This document shows, piece after piece, positions 1 to 14,520 of a stretch of DNA of 64,000 nt. The stretch's first letter is position 1. Each line of letters begins with the position of its first letter. The notes beneath the pieces are model-generated. The model had not been told where the DNA came from, made no database searches, and worked only from the letters and a program-made list of their open reading frames with translations. Source of the stretch: Setaria digitata. Lineage: Eukaryota; Nematoda; Chromadorea; Rhabditida; Setariidae. The position numbers and the translations under genes were made by a program. The stretch covers positions 186,001 through 250,000 of the forward strand of contig RCAB01000020.1 in the NCBI GenBank assembly GCA_003640385.1, written 5' to 3'.

Positions 1-254
1 TCAGGTTATACAATTTTTATCATTCTGATTCTAAAGATACCAATTTAACAAGCTAATAAACGTATGATGGTTTTGGTGAAGTTTCTCTTTTCGGTTAAAT
101 TATAACAAAATTGACAGGATTTGGTGTAATCCATCGACCGAAAAGACTTATTTGCCTTTAAAAGTTCAAAAACAAAATTTGGTTAGCAAAACTTTTTATA
201 ATATCACTGCTCTGGTGCATGTTTCCAATACCCATGCTTTTCTTTTGTATTTAG
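1..254 (+). other. Intron (or upstream part) of the LRRK-type gene
   Basis: AT-rich sequence ahead of the first supported exon, ending in a normal acceptor (TTTAG) before base 255. I see no ankyrin-like coding sequence in it, so the gene's start and first exons lie to the left of the window. Confidence 0.6.
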
Positions 255-3200
255 ATTGCTGGAATTCCCATACGAGGACGATGTTCTCACTAAAATTGAG
301 GATGTTTCCGGACGGTTCAGTTATCGTTTTGTATTAGATGTCAACGCGCTGGATGCACAGTGTCGCACTGCTCTATATCTTGCCGTTGCTAATTCATATT
401 ATGATGTTGTCAAGTATTTACTTGAAGTTAGTATGACACTAAGAAGTCATGCTTATTATCCACAAACAAGATGCAATGAAATCTGTAGTGTGTAAAAAAT
501 GTTCTAATGTTTTCATTTTAGATAGAATTTCCATCGATGAGTGCTGATAAGAAATGCCCCTTTGAAGTTGATGTTTACTGCAGTGGAGGGAAGACCCCAC
601 TTATGGTTGCAGCAGCAAACGGCGACATCTCTTTAGTGAAGTATATATATATTCTGTCTTATTGATTTTATAACTAACTTTGGATTTTGGTCTTGGTATG
701 GGATTCGATCTCATATTTTAAAATTTCAATAAAATCTGAAGATTTACAATAAGTAGAAGCTGCATACTCACACTAGTGATTATCTGTCTGACCTCAAACT
801 TACGCAGGTACCGTTTTTTAATTTTCAGTGTATATTCCTAAATAGATTGCATATTATTATTTGTACGTGCTGGATTCGTTTGTACCTAACTTATCACGCA
901 ATAATCACCAAGCTCCCCCATTAATTAACCACCAAAGCTTTCCACATTATGCGCATTTTTAAACATTCCCCCTGAATGTTTCACTAGTAAATGTCGATTT
1001 AACTTATATTTTTCAGCATCTTTATAACATCCTTTATTGCTGGAATCGCATGTTTCTCCTCTTTTCTTTAGATATGTGAAAGATTTTTCCATGCTGTATT
1101 CGGCATTAGTTCATAACGATTGTAATTTCAAGTATTCTTATGTACTATGAAAATCCTATTTAATATTTGTTGTCAAATTTCTCCAGATTGTTACTGGATC
1201 ACGGTGCGGACGTAAATCTACCTTGTGGACTCACGGATGCAGACATCAGTAGTGTAGATGGTGCTCGATGTATTGGATCAGGTGCTCTTAATGAAGCGTG
1301 CCGTATTGGTAGTATCGCATTAGTGCAGCTTCTATTCCAACGAGGCGCTGTTGATCATGAGAACGTTGCTCTCGCTATTGCGTTCAAGGTATAATAGCAT
1401 TTAAACTCAAGTATTTCTTTTATTTATTCTCCATTTCAGTACAATCAGGATCCGTTAGCAAGGCTTTTCCTGTTACGTCTTGCATTCGTGGACCCAGAAT
1501 ACCGTGTCAACAAGAAGACTACAGATTTAGGACAGATTTCAATGAGTCGTAACCAGTTATCTTCAACTGTATATCCTACAACACCCTGTATGCTCAATTG
1601 GCATAATGCAAGTTTGGAAACTGTTTCGAACGACTGGCTTATTGGCGCCTCCCTCCAAATGAATCAGAGGTTGAGAACGTCACGGTATGTTGATTCCTAT
1701 ATCAGATTCAGCGATTGACGTTGCTGGAATTTATTTTATGAGATAGATTTCAACATTTTATGGAACTAAAAAGAAATCATGTTCTGATCAATTGCAGAAT
1801 GGCAGTAGCAGCGCTTACACGAATTGATATATCAAAGAATAAAATACAAGTATTAAATGGACAGCTATTACAGCTACCTTCACTGAGAAGTCTAAATGCA
1901 GCAAATAACGAAATCACGGAAATCGAGGTTCCCAGTGATGGGTTCCATGCACCTCTACTAGAAAGCTTGTTGTTGGAATTTAACAAGCTGTCTACTCTAC
2001 CAGATGACGTATGTAGTTCAGTTTTTTTTTTTTTTTACTACATATCCTGATGAATATCATGAACTGTTATGTTTTTAGAATAATTGTAAATAGAGTTTTA
2101 AAGCATTATTGAGTATTGTGGGATTATGATTCTCTCTGTGGACAATAAACTTTTATTTGCAGTTATTCACAAGTAGACTCTCCGTACTGAATTTTTTGGA
2201 TGTCTCGCATAACAATTTATATTCTCTTCCGGAGACATTGTGGTTTGCACCAAGGTTGCGAGAACTGAATGTGTCAAATAACTCTCTCTCCGTTTTACCG
2301 GCTATCGGCTGTCAACAATTTCGACCCTCGAGTAGTCTTTCTGAAAATGAGAAACCAGAATCAGTTCATTCGGATTTGTATACTCACCAAAGCACTTTAT
2401 CTACGGATGATTCCTTGAGTATTGGTGGACGCAATGATGATTCCAACATTACTGTTCATGAACTAAAAAGGTTGTTTTGCAGTTTTTTTTCTATTCCATT
2501 TATTCCAAGTAGATCAAATTGAATACATAACTTAATCTGGCTGTCCAAGGAGAGCTGTGGGTTGCAGATGTCAACACTTCATTTTCAGACACAATATATG
2601 GCAGACGAATATACGACTGGCTCGTTCGGATGAGTCGGATGCGGAAAACGGACCTGTGACTTTCTCTTCTGCGATTTCTATTTTTAATATGTCCCACAAC
2701 AATGTGCGTATTTTATAATTTCCCACAACTTATTTCGCATCAAATCTACAATCAAGCATATATGATGTTAGTTTAAATTATTCTATAAATGGACGTTATT
2801 TATAGATCAAAGTGATGCCGTCCTGCTTGGCATGTTGTTGTCCATATTTGACGAGACTTAATATATCACATAATAAGCTAACATCCCTCGGTCCAGTACA
2901 GTGTTTACCGTTTCGTTTGAGACATTTGGATGTGTCCAATAATCAGCTTACTGCTGCTTTCGAATGTCCAACCGCTGTGCACCTAGTTTGTCATGCAGTA
3001 AACATACAGTCAAATGAAATCTCGCCGCTGAGGCATGCGAGTCCTTTGCGTAATTCACGTAAATTTTATTTATTTTCAAGTGATTTTTTTTCTGAAGTCT
3101 GCTATTCTCTTACGAACTAGGCATTTTAATTTTCTGTTGAACTAGGAAAAGAAAAGTACATAGAAAATTTTGCTGAAAATTTTGGTTGTTTTTCGATTTA

Positions 3201-6200
3201 TTTTAACCACGAATCGGAGGATATTCTGGAACAAAACTTACGCGCATGTATATGTTTTTTCGTTCAAGGATCTCGCTCAAAATCTGCTGTTCGAAGCCAG
3301 CGTTCATTAAGTGTTGCTCCAATCAGTGATACAGTACGTGACGGTTTCGTCGACGCTTGTCCTCACAAGCAGCATACAAGATTAGAGTCCCTACGCACTT
3401 TTCAGGCAGCCAACAACTGTCTTACAGAAATTCCTCTTCTTGTACCTGATTCGAAGACCACTCTTTCTCCAAAAAAAAAGCAACGTGAAAGTCGGCAGAG
3501 ATGTACCGCGGTAAAGTTCATTTTCTTTCATTTAGTCGGTTTCGCACACTATCCGTGAGGAATATCTGATAGTAGTACTGTTGACTTCTTGATATATGCA
3601 GTACTGATTTCAATTTTCTTAAAATTTTTTTGTAGGCAAAAGGACAAATATTATTTCCTGCTCTTACAACGCTTGATGTGAGCAATAATTGCGTGTCTAG
3701 CGTTCCTGCAACACTGTCTAACTTAATGTCTTTGTCTGTATTAAACATGAGTGGAAACAGTGGCATTGAAATGCTGCCTCCAGAGTTGGGTCTTCTAGGT
3801 AAGCTTTTTCTTTCTTTTTTCGAAAGTTCTCTCTGTAAATTATTCTGTAGAAAATTTTAATTTAGGTAAACTTTGGAATCTTAATCTGAAAGGTTGTTCA
3901 TTGCGGGATCCATTAAAAAGCATGGTAAACGTGGACAGCTACAAAACTGTCGATTTGATTGCTTATCTGAAATCAGTTTTGGAAGAGTATGTCGTTTCAG
4001 TCAATAATTTATCTCTTCATTTTCTTTCTTTTTTATCACATTCCACATTTGGATTATTACTCTGAAATCATACAATTTTTTCAAGATAAAAAGAACTCTT
4101 TTAACGTAGCTAAGCAAACAAAGAGAAGTGCATTGTTGAAATGGGATACAAAAAATGCATATTTTTGAAGCAACAGTGTTTGTCTTCTGCAGTTTTGAAT
4201 ACTATTCCATATCAAAAGGGGAGTAACTTTAAATTTCAGAAAAATTATTAATTTTCTTGTTGCAGTTCTCGCCCATATACACGACTCAAACTAATGATTG
4301 TTGGCGTACAAGGAATTGGAAAAACTTCACTTTTGCAGCAAATCCGTCTGGAAGGTACAGTAGGCAAAAGGACGCCACCAAACGATGTAACTTTTTTTTT
4401 TCCCTTGTAATTTCTAAGTTCGTTTCTAAGATGTAAGACGTTGTAATTATGTGTTTCTTAAGTTCCTTTTTATTTTATTTTAGAGATAGAATTATTTCTA
4501 CGTATTGGTCTTCATATAGTTTTTCTTAGTATTTCAGTTAATACTTAACAGTTTAATTTAGTTCACTGTTTCCATCAATAATTATGGGAAACTTATTGCA
4601 AAAGAATTTAGAGCTGGTCGAAAAGGATGGGACACAATGTGGGTAGCGGGGGGGATCGCACCGCAAAAGGTGCCAATATTTCCACAGTAGGTGTTGATAT
4701 CGGCGAGTGGACTTTCGAACCAAAGAAAACAAAAGGTTATTATTGCTTGTTTTCATCGTTAGCACACAGCATAAAAATTTGTAAAACTTATCTGATGAGT
4801 GAAGAACGGAAGAAAAGGTAGGAATTATGAAGGATTTAATTACAGTTATCAATTATTTGTTTTTGTGAGAATGCACCAGTTTTGGAGTTTGTTTTTAATC
4901 AAGAATTTCTAGGCGAGCCTACTTTCGGCCCGCTTACATTTCGTACCTGGGATTTTGGTGGTCAGCGTGAATATTACGCGACTCATCAATACTTTTTATC
5001 CCGTCGATCTCTCTATGTTTTGGTATGGAAAGCGACTGATGGGGAAGCTGCGTTACCAGACCTACACCAATGGCTTGTCAATATACAAGTCGGAAATTTA
5101 AACTAATTTGATTTTAAATAACTTTATACATAACAGACGCGTAGTGGTCATGGGATGAATTGCTTTCCTTCGTTCTTGTCATATTTTGCATCGTATAAAC
5201 CCTCAAATCCTATAAATAATGCATTCGATCTGAGACTGATTTATCGCTATTACATTTGTATTTTCTAATTCCACCTCATTGTTTATAGGCTCGTGCACCG
5301 AATTCCCCAGTAATCATCGTTGGTACCCATGTTGACCAAATTTTTTCGAATCCTGAACGTTTTCCTTCTACCTACTTGAATGACCTCAATATAATCATTA
5401 GAGGTTTGGTTGCGGTTTTTTCGTATATTCACTTTTTTTGTTACTGAAAGTCTATAATTAATTCTTATTTTCTTTTTTTTTTTTTTCGGATTTACGATGA
5501 GTTTAATTGAAAAATGTTACAGATCACTTTGTAATGGTACCTGATGCAGACAAGAAAGGCCTGCCACGTGTAGTCGAATCGCTATTTGTTTCGTCAAAAA
5601 CGAAGCAGAATATTCGTGTACTTTGTAATTTGCTATACCGAACAGCTTATGATATCCGGACAGTAAATTGCAAGGAGCGACTGCTGGATCAGAAGATTCC
5701 AGCTTCTTATCTAGCACTGGAAAAGGTGGCCTCCTTTTCATGTTTTTGTTTAATTTTTCAGTTGTCATACCTATTCCATCTTTTTTTTTTTTTTTTTTCT
5801 AAATCAATAATATCATTATGAGGAAGGAGTTATAAGGATTGTAGGAAATTAGTTGATGGTGAACAGTGAATTCGATGCTCATTTTATTTGAAAAAGGAAC
5901 CTAGTTATTGTTGAAGCTACTGTTCGCTCTAGACTTTTCTCATTCGTTAAAACTCCTTATTAGATAGTAGTTGAACTGGGAGATGAACGACGTTCGATAG
6001 GAATAGAACCAGTTATGAGAAGCAGTGATTTTCGTAACATTGTTCAAGAACGGATGTTGAAAAATTACGGTCGTGCTTTCCGTGATGACATCGAATTCAA
6101 TCACGCCTGTTCATTCCTTCATGAAAATGGTTAGTCTCTATGTTTTTAAGCATTTGATTTTCTATTGACAGTTCGCAAATTTCAGCAAGCTGTGATTGTA

Positions 6201-9200
6201 GATTTCATAGTGTCATGAACTGGATGATTTTTGCAGGAGTAATGTTGCATTATGAGGACGTAACACTAAGAGAGTTGTACTTCCTGGATCCACAGTGGCT
6301 GTGTGACATCCTGGCTCATGTGATTACGATTCGGGAAATAAATCCCTTTGCACGCAATGGGCTTATGAAAATCGACGATCTTCAAGTGCTATTCAAGTCA
6401 CTCAATTTAAGCAATTCTGCTATCAATTTGAGGTGGATCAAATTATTGCCTTTTCAAAAATCCCCCAGTTCTTCTAGCATTTACGTCAAATACTTGCCAT
6501 TATCACATTTCAGGTCCCACATCATATCTTTGCTGCAAAAGTTTGAAGTTGCACTTTGTTGGCAGTCACGTTCACTGCTGATCCCTTCTTTGTTACCCGA
6601 TGAGTATCAGTTAAGAGGTGGTTATCCGGGTTCAAGAGTTATGGTTATTTTTTGATTCACATTTTCTTTGATTTTGAGATCTAATATTGATGCAAATTTT
6701 TACTTAATATAGAAGTTCACCTGAGTCGTTCTCAATACCTTTGATGTATCACTGAACGATTGGCTCAAAGGAACCGCGTTATGAGACTAAGTTTATTAGT
6801 AAATTTTCTTTCGAATTAACCGGTAGAAAAAAACAGGCATTTATTAAGAGTGAAATATGAGCATTATTTCTTTCATGGATAGAAAAAATTAGCAGTTACT
6901 TCCTTCCGGTATAACTTTTTCCTGTTATCATCTTTTTCGTTCAACAGATCATTGTTCAGAACACTGCAGAATGTTTTTGCTTTTGCTTAATAGGTGAATG
7001 TACCTTTTGTCCTTTTTTCGCTTGTCTTAGTAAACTCTTTGATATTACTAATTTAGTCGAGTCTCCGAAATTACACTAAAATGGAAGATTGAATGAAGTA
7101 TAATGTAGATGTAGAATCCATTGTTTGATAAAAGATCTTATACTGGCAAATTATTTGTTAGGTACCAACAAGGGCAACGGCGTGGCAGTTGGCAGTTGAG
7201 CACCATGAAGTGAAAAAGAATCTTTTAATGAAAGTACCACATCTCCAGCCACAGACACTGTTTTATCAACAGAGTTCAAGCGGTACACGGAATCCAGCAG
7301 TGCTGCCGCTGATCAGTCTTTCAGATAGTTCCAAGAAACTTCTACCACCAGTTTCAGCTGATCGTGATGAGTTGAATGACGAGAAAGATCGTCCGATTAG
7401 TGGACAGCATGCATGCATTGCTAACCTGGAGTACCTAGAGCAAGTAAACACTTTTAGTAAACTACCTTTCAGAATTTCTTAAATAGTTCAGAGTCTTGCA
7501 AATAGTCTAATCTCGGTTAATGTATTCGATTCCTTAAATACTGTTGAAAATTACTGAATCCAAACGCTAAACCACTTCGGGAGGCATTGGTTTATATGTT
7601 ATATTTGTTCGCTTCAATTCTTTTAGTCAGTGGAATTTTTAGGAAGTAGTGCGTCGGATCTACATGATGGCATACATACCTTCGGGCTTCTGGTCTCGGC
7701 TGATGACACGTGTACTCGTCGATGACCATATCACACTGTGCGTTGAACGTTTGTTACAAGTTGAATACTTATCAGAAGGTTGTTCATTAGATACACTGAA
7801 CGACCTATGCAACAAGCACTTTCATTCTCATTGGCTCCTTTGGCAGACTGGTTTCGAGGTTTAGTTTTTCTTCATTATCAGGAAATCATTACTAAATGTA
7901 AACTTAATTTACTTGAAAGTAATTGCAATGTTTAAAGTGCCACATTTCATATTTCAACTCCTTCGTCAGTTCTAATTTTTATTTTGAAGTCTTTAAAATA
8001 TTAAGTTGATTTACTTTACTCTTTTTATCTCGTGTCATTTGTCATTTTTTGTGTTTACTCGTGAAACATGCATATCCTCGAAAAAGGTTTATTTCTTCAC
8101 CCATGTGTGGACTTGTTCCAAAAATGAGTGAATGATGCGTTTAGCTGCATAGAAGAACTTTAGCCTTAAAAATACAACTCAGATAAGTTGGAGGTAGTTC
8201 CATTTTTTTTTTTTTTTTTCATTCCCGTCTCAAAGAGTACTCACTCTTTCAGATTTTAGCGTTTGAGACAACACTATTCGCAATGCGTCAATTTTTACCG
8301 CTTGCTGAGGTTCGTGACGTTCACTACGAACTAGTTGAATGGCGTTGTTGTGGCGAAGATGGGAACTGGCGTCCGCTGGACATGAGTAGCTCTTCATTAG
8401 TCGAAATCATCATCCCAGCCATGAGGTTCCAGTTATATTTATTATTTTATCCACATTCTCTCTTAGATGAAGCAAATGCAAACTTATTTATTTATAGTTT
8501 AGGATAAATTTAGTAAGCGGTGAAGAACAATATGTTCTCCGGAGTAATCGCGCTGCAGTGACTCGCCTCCTTGCTCTCATTGTAGATATCATGGATACTC
8601 TGTTGGAAGACTGGTACGTACTTAACTTTGTGTAGCAGCATCTAAATGAAAGCTTAAACATTATGAGTATGTGTGTGAAGTGATTGTAGCAGGAGTGATC
8701 TTCATATTTTCAGGTATCCTGCACTGGGAACACGTTTTGTACATACTTCAGAAGGATCCCTTCTCGTTAATCGTCTCGTTCCGTGTCTCAAGTGTTCGAT
8801 TACTTTGCGAAATTTAAATACTATCTCCAAAATAAGCAATAATGATGACGAAACATCGTAATTTTTCTACTCCTCAACTGTCAGATTACTTTGAAATGTA
8901 TCTTCCATTTCTGGTCATGTGCCTCATTTCTCCGTAAGTAAACTTGGCTAATCATTTTTTTTTTCTTACGTTTCAGTTTTTTCATAGACGGCTTTAATTT
9001 CAGGGGGACATTGCTGAAACACACGCTGCATGCATTTACTGTGGAAGAATGCATTCTTAGCGCTCACGATGGAGTGAATTTGAGGTGTCCCCTGCATTCT
9101 GACATATCCGTTGTAGACATTGCTCCTGACACTGTCTTTTTGGACATCAGTAGGGATTATCTCATTCAGCCTAGTGCTGTAAAACGTGGTAAATTGATTG

Positions 9201-12200
9201 GACATGGTGCATTTGGCTTTGTATTTAAGGCTGCTGTCAAGATTTCAGTAAGTTGCTTGGAAGTCGATAGGTCACAGGGTTAACCCATAATAGCTATACA
9301 GATGTTTTTGTTAAATTATTTATCTTTTTTTTTTTTATTATTTTCATGACTAGCAAAGAATTCTTAATTGCTATAAGTTTTGTAAATGACGATTTTCCTC
9401 AAACTCAGATAATCGTAGAGTGACTTTCACTACCATTTTTTTCAGGATACAAGTGTGCAAGATGCTGCATTAAAAATGTTGGAGCCAGTGGAACCAGGAT
9501 TTGGGGCGCGAGCAACATCTGTTTCAGCATATAAGGTAAACTTACACTGCGTTCAGTTACATGCTAATGCGTATGTAGGGAATAGAACACTGATATTTTC
9601 ATAAAGTGAGAGTAGCTTTATGACTTAACTTGATTTACTTAAGAAGAAGCGATAGTATAAATGTAGTGAAAAAGAGAGAAGAAATAGATTTTTCTAAGCA
9701 CGATTTCAAATATGAGGAAGAATTTTAAATTATCTTCATATAGTTTAAAAATATTTTCTTTTGTTGGATCAGGTTTAATTTTTAGGCAGCATATACGAAA
9801 TGGCAACGGGATCCGCTCCAAAATGCTTGTCGTGCATATTGCACCTGCCGACAGGAGCTCAATGTGCTAGCATCGCTGCAGCATTCTCACATTACTGCAC
9901 TAATGGGAATATGCCCACGTCCTTTAGCTCTTTTGGTCGAATTAGCTCCTCTCGGTGCCTTGAATCATTTACTGAGCAATTACCGACGAAGTGGAGCTCG
10001 GTTACATCTCAGTGTTATTCAGGATACTGCTAGTCAGGTTCTCGTGAAGACATTCACAATCTCCTTTATTGAAGCGTAGTTTTGTTTAACAAGCAAGGCT
10101 GGATTCCCTTAAAACACTTTGTTGCATATAAAATAATTGTTGAGTATAATTTTATAGGTAGCGAAGGCGCTAGAATATCTTCATGAACATCGCATCATTT
10201 ATCGTGATTTAAAGTGTGAAAACGTGCTCACGTGGCGATTTCCTCCACCATTTAGTACTATAACGGATGTTCTCGTTAAACTGGGTGACTACGGTATATC
10301 ACGAAGCTCATTCCCTTCTGGTGGCGCAAAAGGATTCGGTGGAACTGAAGGTTTTATGGCCCCAGAGATAATGCGCTACAACGGGGAACAGGAATACACG
10401 GAAAAGGTTTTAATTATATATTTATTTTTAATTATGTTTATCTCTTATTTCTTGATTTCAATCATTCTCATGTTTCAGGTAGATTGCTTCTCATTTGCGA
10501 TGTTTTTATACGAGCTAATTAGTCTTAAGTTACCATTTGATGGCCATGAACAGCTCAAGGAATACGTTCTGGATGGTGGTCGACCACGACTTACTCCTTC
10601 CGTGAGTTTATTTTCCTTTATTATTCATTGATAATATCTTAAGAAGTAGATGAATCAGTATATTAAATTAACAATATTTATTTCCTCCATTTGAAGCTTG
10701 TTTACCGAATACCGAAGTTTTCGAGTTTAGCTTTATTTATGTCAAGACGTATCTTAAAACTTGAAAACAAACTCGGCAACTCATTTGTAGGTGTGTTGCT
10801 TGTTCATTCAGTGAAATATTAAAAAATAGGTGTTCATACCTAGGTAGTTATATAGTATTGTCCGCAAATATCGTTTATTTGTTGTTCTATGATTAGAATG
10901 CATTACAGGAATTATTATACCCTTGTAATGTACTCGATGTGATGGTTGTTTGTTGGGCAGCACAGCCAGTTGATCGTCCTTCGGCATCACAGATTGTTTC
11001 TATGACTACAGCTCCTGAATTCACTCATCTATTGGACGTTATCTCCTTAAACGACCCAGATTCGACTGTTAATGCCAGTATTTCATTCCCTAGTAAGTAG
11101 TTCATTGGCCTTGCTTGGGATCATCCAGAAAGGATTCTTCAGACATATTATTACCTTTTTCTTCCATCCTTAAATTTAACTAGCATTTTTTTTTACTCTT
11201 CCAAAGCCTGAACTTATAACTTGCTGGAGAATATCATAACTTGATTTCATCTTATCTCGCGCCTAATTTAGTTCAGTTTTTTTTCAGCTGTGGACGATGT
11301 TGAATTAGGCTCTACAATAGAAGATAATGTTGAAGGAGAAGTGTGGATGAGTAGATCGGATGGATCTGTCACTGTTGTTAGTTGCAATCAGTATGGATGG
11401 TTAGATTCCAAGGTTTTCATTTTCTGTTGCTTTGATATTTAACTATTATTTACAACTCAATAATATTTTTTATTCATGCATTTAACGATGTTTCTTCGAA
11501 TACGTTAAGGGAATAATCAAGATATCGTAAACGTGTAGAAGGAGTATCAATATAAGTGGTTGAGTTGCAGAGCATCATTATGAATACAGATAGGACGGTA
11601 ATATTGGCAATGTGTGTGGTGAACGATAGTGTATGGCTTGCAGAATCGACTGGAATATTAAGGATTTACTGGTTTGTGGATGTTATCTAATGAAGTCAGT
11701 TGAAAAAGTATGAAGTATGTAGTATGCATGAAAAAGCAAAAAGAGAAAGCCTGTTCATAAAATTCTGTCTTTGCAGCCGCTCGTCATACTCCGAACTTTG
11801 GTCATTCTCCATATCTCGTTTTCTTCCTACGGCACATTTGTCAATCAGCGTTATTTCATTGTCCATTTTCACTGTTGCTCCATTATTGATACTAGTTACT
11901 CTTCCATCTGCGTTGTTGCTTGTGAAGGGTGATCGAACTACCGACAGTCCCTTCGTTTCATCCATCGGTTTGCCCACCATTTACTCATCCGTTGTGATCG
12001 ACTGTGATCAGAATGTGAAGTAAGCACTCTTTTTGCTGTTTTATATTAGCAAATACGTAAAATAAATTTTTTTTCAGTTACAACTTACTTTTTCTAACCA
12101 CGTAGTTTTCATGCCTTCTCTGTTTAATTCTCAGCTTTTTGTTACTTCGTACAATTTTGTGTTAACTGAGTAAATCAGTGATGATCAGTGATGAACTTAT

Positions 12201-13721
12201 CAGTTTTATGAGTGAGACAATACTAGTTGGGTCTTTCGTGAAAAATTACTAATATAGAGATGTTTTAGACAGATTTGGACGGGACACGAGCATTCCTCCA
12301 TATCCATTTACGATGTAACAGTGGAAAATCGACTGGTGCTCGCCACAAACATTTGTCATGATAAAAACCAAATTGATAATACTGACAAAAATTCCGTATC
12401 ACATTTGGTGACTACCAGAGCAGATTCAACCTTACTGTGGTCTGTCCTGTTGCATGGGAGCAAAGTAATTCACTTATAATTAATCTCAAGAATCATTTTA
12501 TCATTCTTATTTGACAAATGTACGATTCATATAATTAAGCTTGGGAAATTAAATAGTGAAAGTTCTTGACAAATTTGTTCGTGAAAGGACGTACTGGAAT
12601 TATGCGGTTTAAATTCATTGATATTTCCTCTTCTTTAAACTACCAATATGATTTTTGGTTGAAATGTTCATACCTATCCAGTTTTTCTTATTGATCACAT
12701 TTAGCGCTGTTGTATTACTTCCGTATCAGATGTGGAAGAAATTCACTGATATTTGTAGGTGTACCAATGGTCCACAGCATCGCGAAAAGTACGTAATCGC
12801 CTCGATGCGCGTAAAATCTTGCCGTCTTCGGAATCAATCTCAACTTTGGACATCGAAGCTTCTCGAGATGGTTATGTTTCTGCAATTACGTTGCTGGACA
12901 GAACGGATGGTGCGCAGCTTTATATAGGAACTAGCAGAGGAGCAGTAATCGTCGCTCAGGCTCTCGAGGTAAGCAGAATTTTTGTCAGTACACCACAGAT
13001 GCATACTACAATAGCTTAAGAAAATGTAACGGTTTCGTAAAACAAAAAAAAAAAAACAGAGAAACTTATCGCTTTGTTGCAAGAAATCTAGTTGGAAGAT
13101 CACGCTTCCTAGTACAGATAAACTCTATATTGTAGATGCGGCCACTTGCTGCATTCCGGCCATATGTGGAAGACGTCCATACAATTATTGTGTTGGATGT
13201 TGCTTCAGCTCTAAATGAATACGTACGGACTCGACGAGATGTCATCAGTATGGCAAGCTTGGGAGGAAGAAGCTTTGGTGCTAATAGCAGTGGTAGTGGA
13301 AATGACCAGCCAGACGTTAACTGGGTAAAAGATCGCGTGTCGGAAACTGTAGATCGTTTCAGGCGGGGCACTACCGAAAATGTATCTTCCTTAAATAGTT
13401 ATATAATTACCGTTGGAAACGGGTATAGGTTCGTTCGCTTTCCAAATTCTTTGATTTGTTTTTAAAATAATAGAGATCTTATATATGGCACCAATATAAT
13501 ATATTGGCATTACGTGATGCGACATCTGTTGATTAAGATCTGTGGATATTAACACCTTTTTAACATGTTCATAAGGTAATGCTGTTATATTTTCTGCATA
13601 TTAAAAAACTTTCAGATGTTTGATAGACCGATTCACAGATCGAAAACATCAAGGGCCAACTCCTCTTCGCCGTGAGTCTCACTGCGCAATTATTTGGCGC
13701 ACAGATGAGTGGGTTTCATGA
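255..13721 (+). CDS. lrk-1: LRRK-type Roc-COR kinase with ankyrin, LRR and WD40-like domains (5' partial)
   Basis: Leucine-rich-repeat kinase; the family acts on membranes, phosphorylates Rab GTPases and affects lysosomes and vesicle traffic. Thirty-seven in-phase exons give about 2240 codons: 255-426, 522-640, 1187-1388, 1440-1684, 1798-2008, 2163-2470, 2589-2703, 2806-3058, 3269-3510, 3636-3798, 3866-3986, 4266-4386, 4612-4735, 4913-5088, 5289-5403, 5523-5725, 5964-6129, 6237-6432, 6514-6637, 7162-7443, 7643-7858, 8253-8425, 8503-8613, 8714-8857, 9004-9247, 9446-9535, 9786-10037, 10158-10406, 10479-10601, 10897-11092, 11288-11412, 11571-11671, 11777-12019, 12269-12464, 12759-12968, 13136-13428, 13616-13721. 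Order: ankyrin repeats (to ~1.4 kb), LRRs (1.8-3.9 kb), Roc GTPase (P-loop GVQGIGKTS, switch II DFGGQ, THVD), COR (YIPSGFWSRL), kinase (loop GHGAFGFVF, lysine in AALKML, YRDLKCEN, DYG, MAPE), WD40-like C-terminus. There are no armadillo repeats in view, so the layout is LRRK1-like, as in C. elegans lrk-1. All kinase catalytic residues are present. Confidence 0.95.
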
Positions 13722-14520
13722 TTCCCGTCCAGTTAAATTGCTGGTGTTGTGCTACTCTCGCCAAATTGCATTTTTCTGCATATCACATTTATTTGTCCCC
13801 AGTTTTTGAAATAGAAGGTAAAAGTTTGTTTCTTGCCTTTGTGAGGAACTATCTCGTTATATTTCTGGAAGACTTTATAGATCTTTATCTTCCGCAGTAT
13901 TCTCTAAGTACTTTTACTTCTTCCTAGCAATTATCATTAGTCATGGCATCGAACAGTCATCGTTGGTAAAGATTTCCTGCAAAATTTACCTTTGCTTTAT
14001 TCATTTTATCTTAATAAGGCAGAGGGAGAAGTAGGGAGATATCAATAAAGTATGAAGTTTTTATAAAGCCGCATAAATTGCAGTGCCGTATGTAGTAGTA
14101 AGAATGTTATGTTAATGTTTCCACCACATAACTTTGTATTATGTTTTAATCTCATTTGTCGACAAATAATTTTTACATCTGGTGAACCGCGTCTTATAGT
14201 GTTGTTGTTTAACTCTTGATTCTGCTTGCACTGCATTGCTTCATTGAAAAATGTCCTTATTTTCTTGCAGCTTTGTACATATAAAATTTATAAAATTTTG
14301 TACCACTCCATAGTTTGATCACAGTTTAAGCAAACGTCATAGATTCTTTGTGGCCACAGCTATGTTCCTTATTATTTGGTTATTATTCAGAAATGTGATA
14401 GAAATGGAAAAATTCCTACCACTCGTGGCTTTTTATTCTTTTCGTTTTTTTTTTTTTTTTTTTTTAAGATTTAGAAAAAGAATATTTGAGATTAATTAGA
14501 GAAGATAAGCAAGGAAGTGA
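13722..14520 (+). other. Intergenic: LRRK 3' UTR and upstream region of the Sm gene
   Basis: Holds a candidate poly(A) signal AATAAA at 14044-14049 and a T tract of about 21 bases ending near 14465, some 55 bases before the next start codon. No coding region seen. The ~800 bp gap between co-oriented genes leaves room for either an operon-style link or separate promoters. Confidence 0.5.

Noticed and set aside
152..337. Open frame at the window's left edge
   Set aside because: It runs through the intron acceptor at 254-255 and is out of frame with the ankyrin-coding exon.
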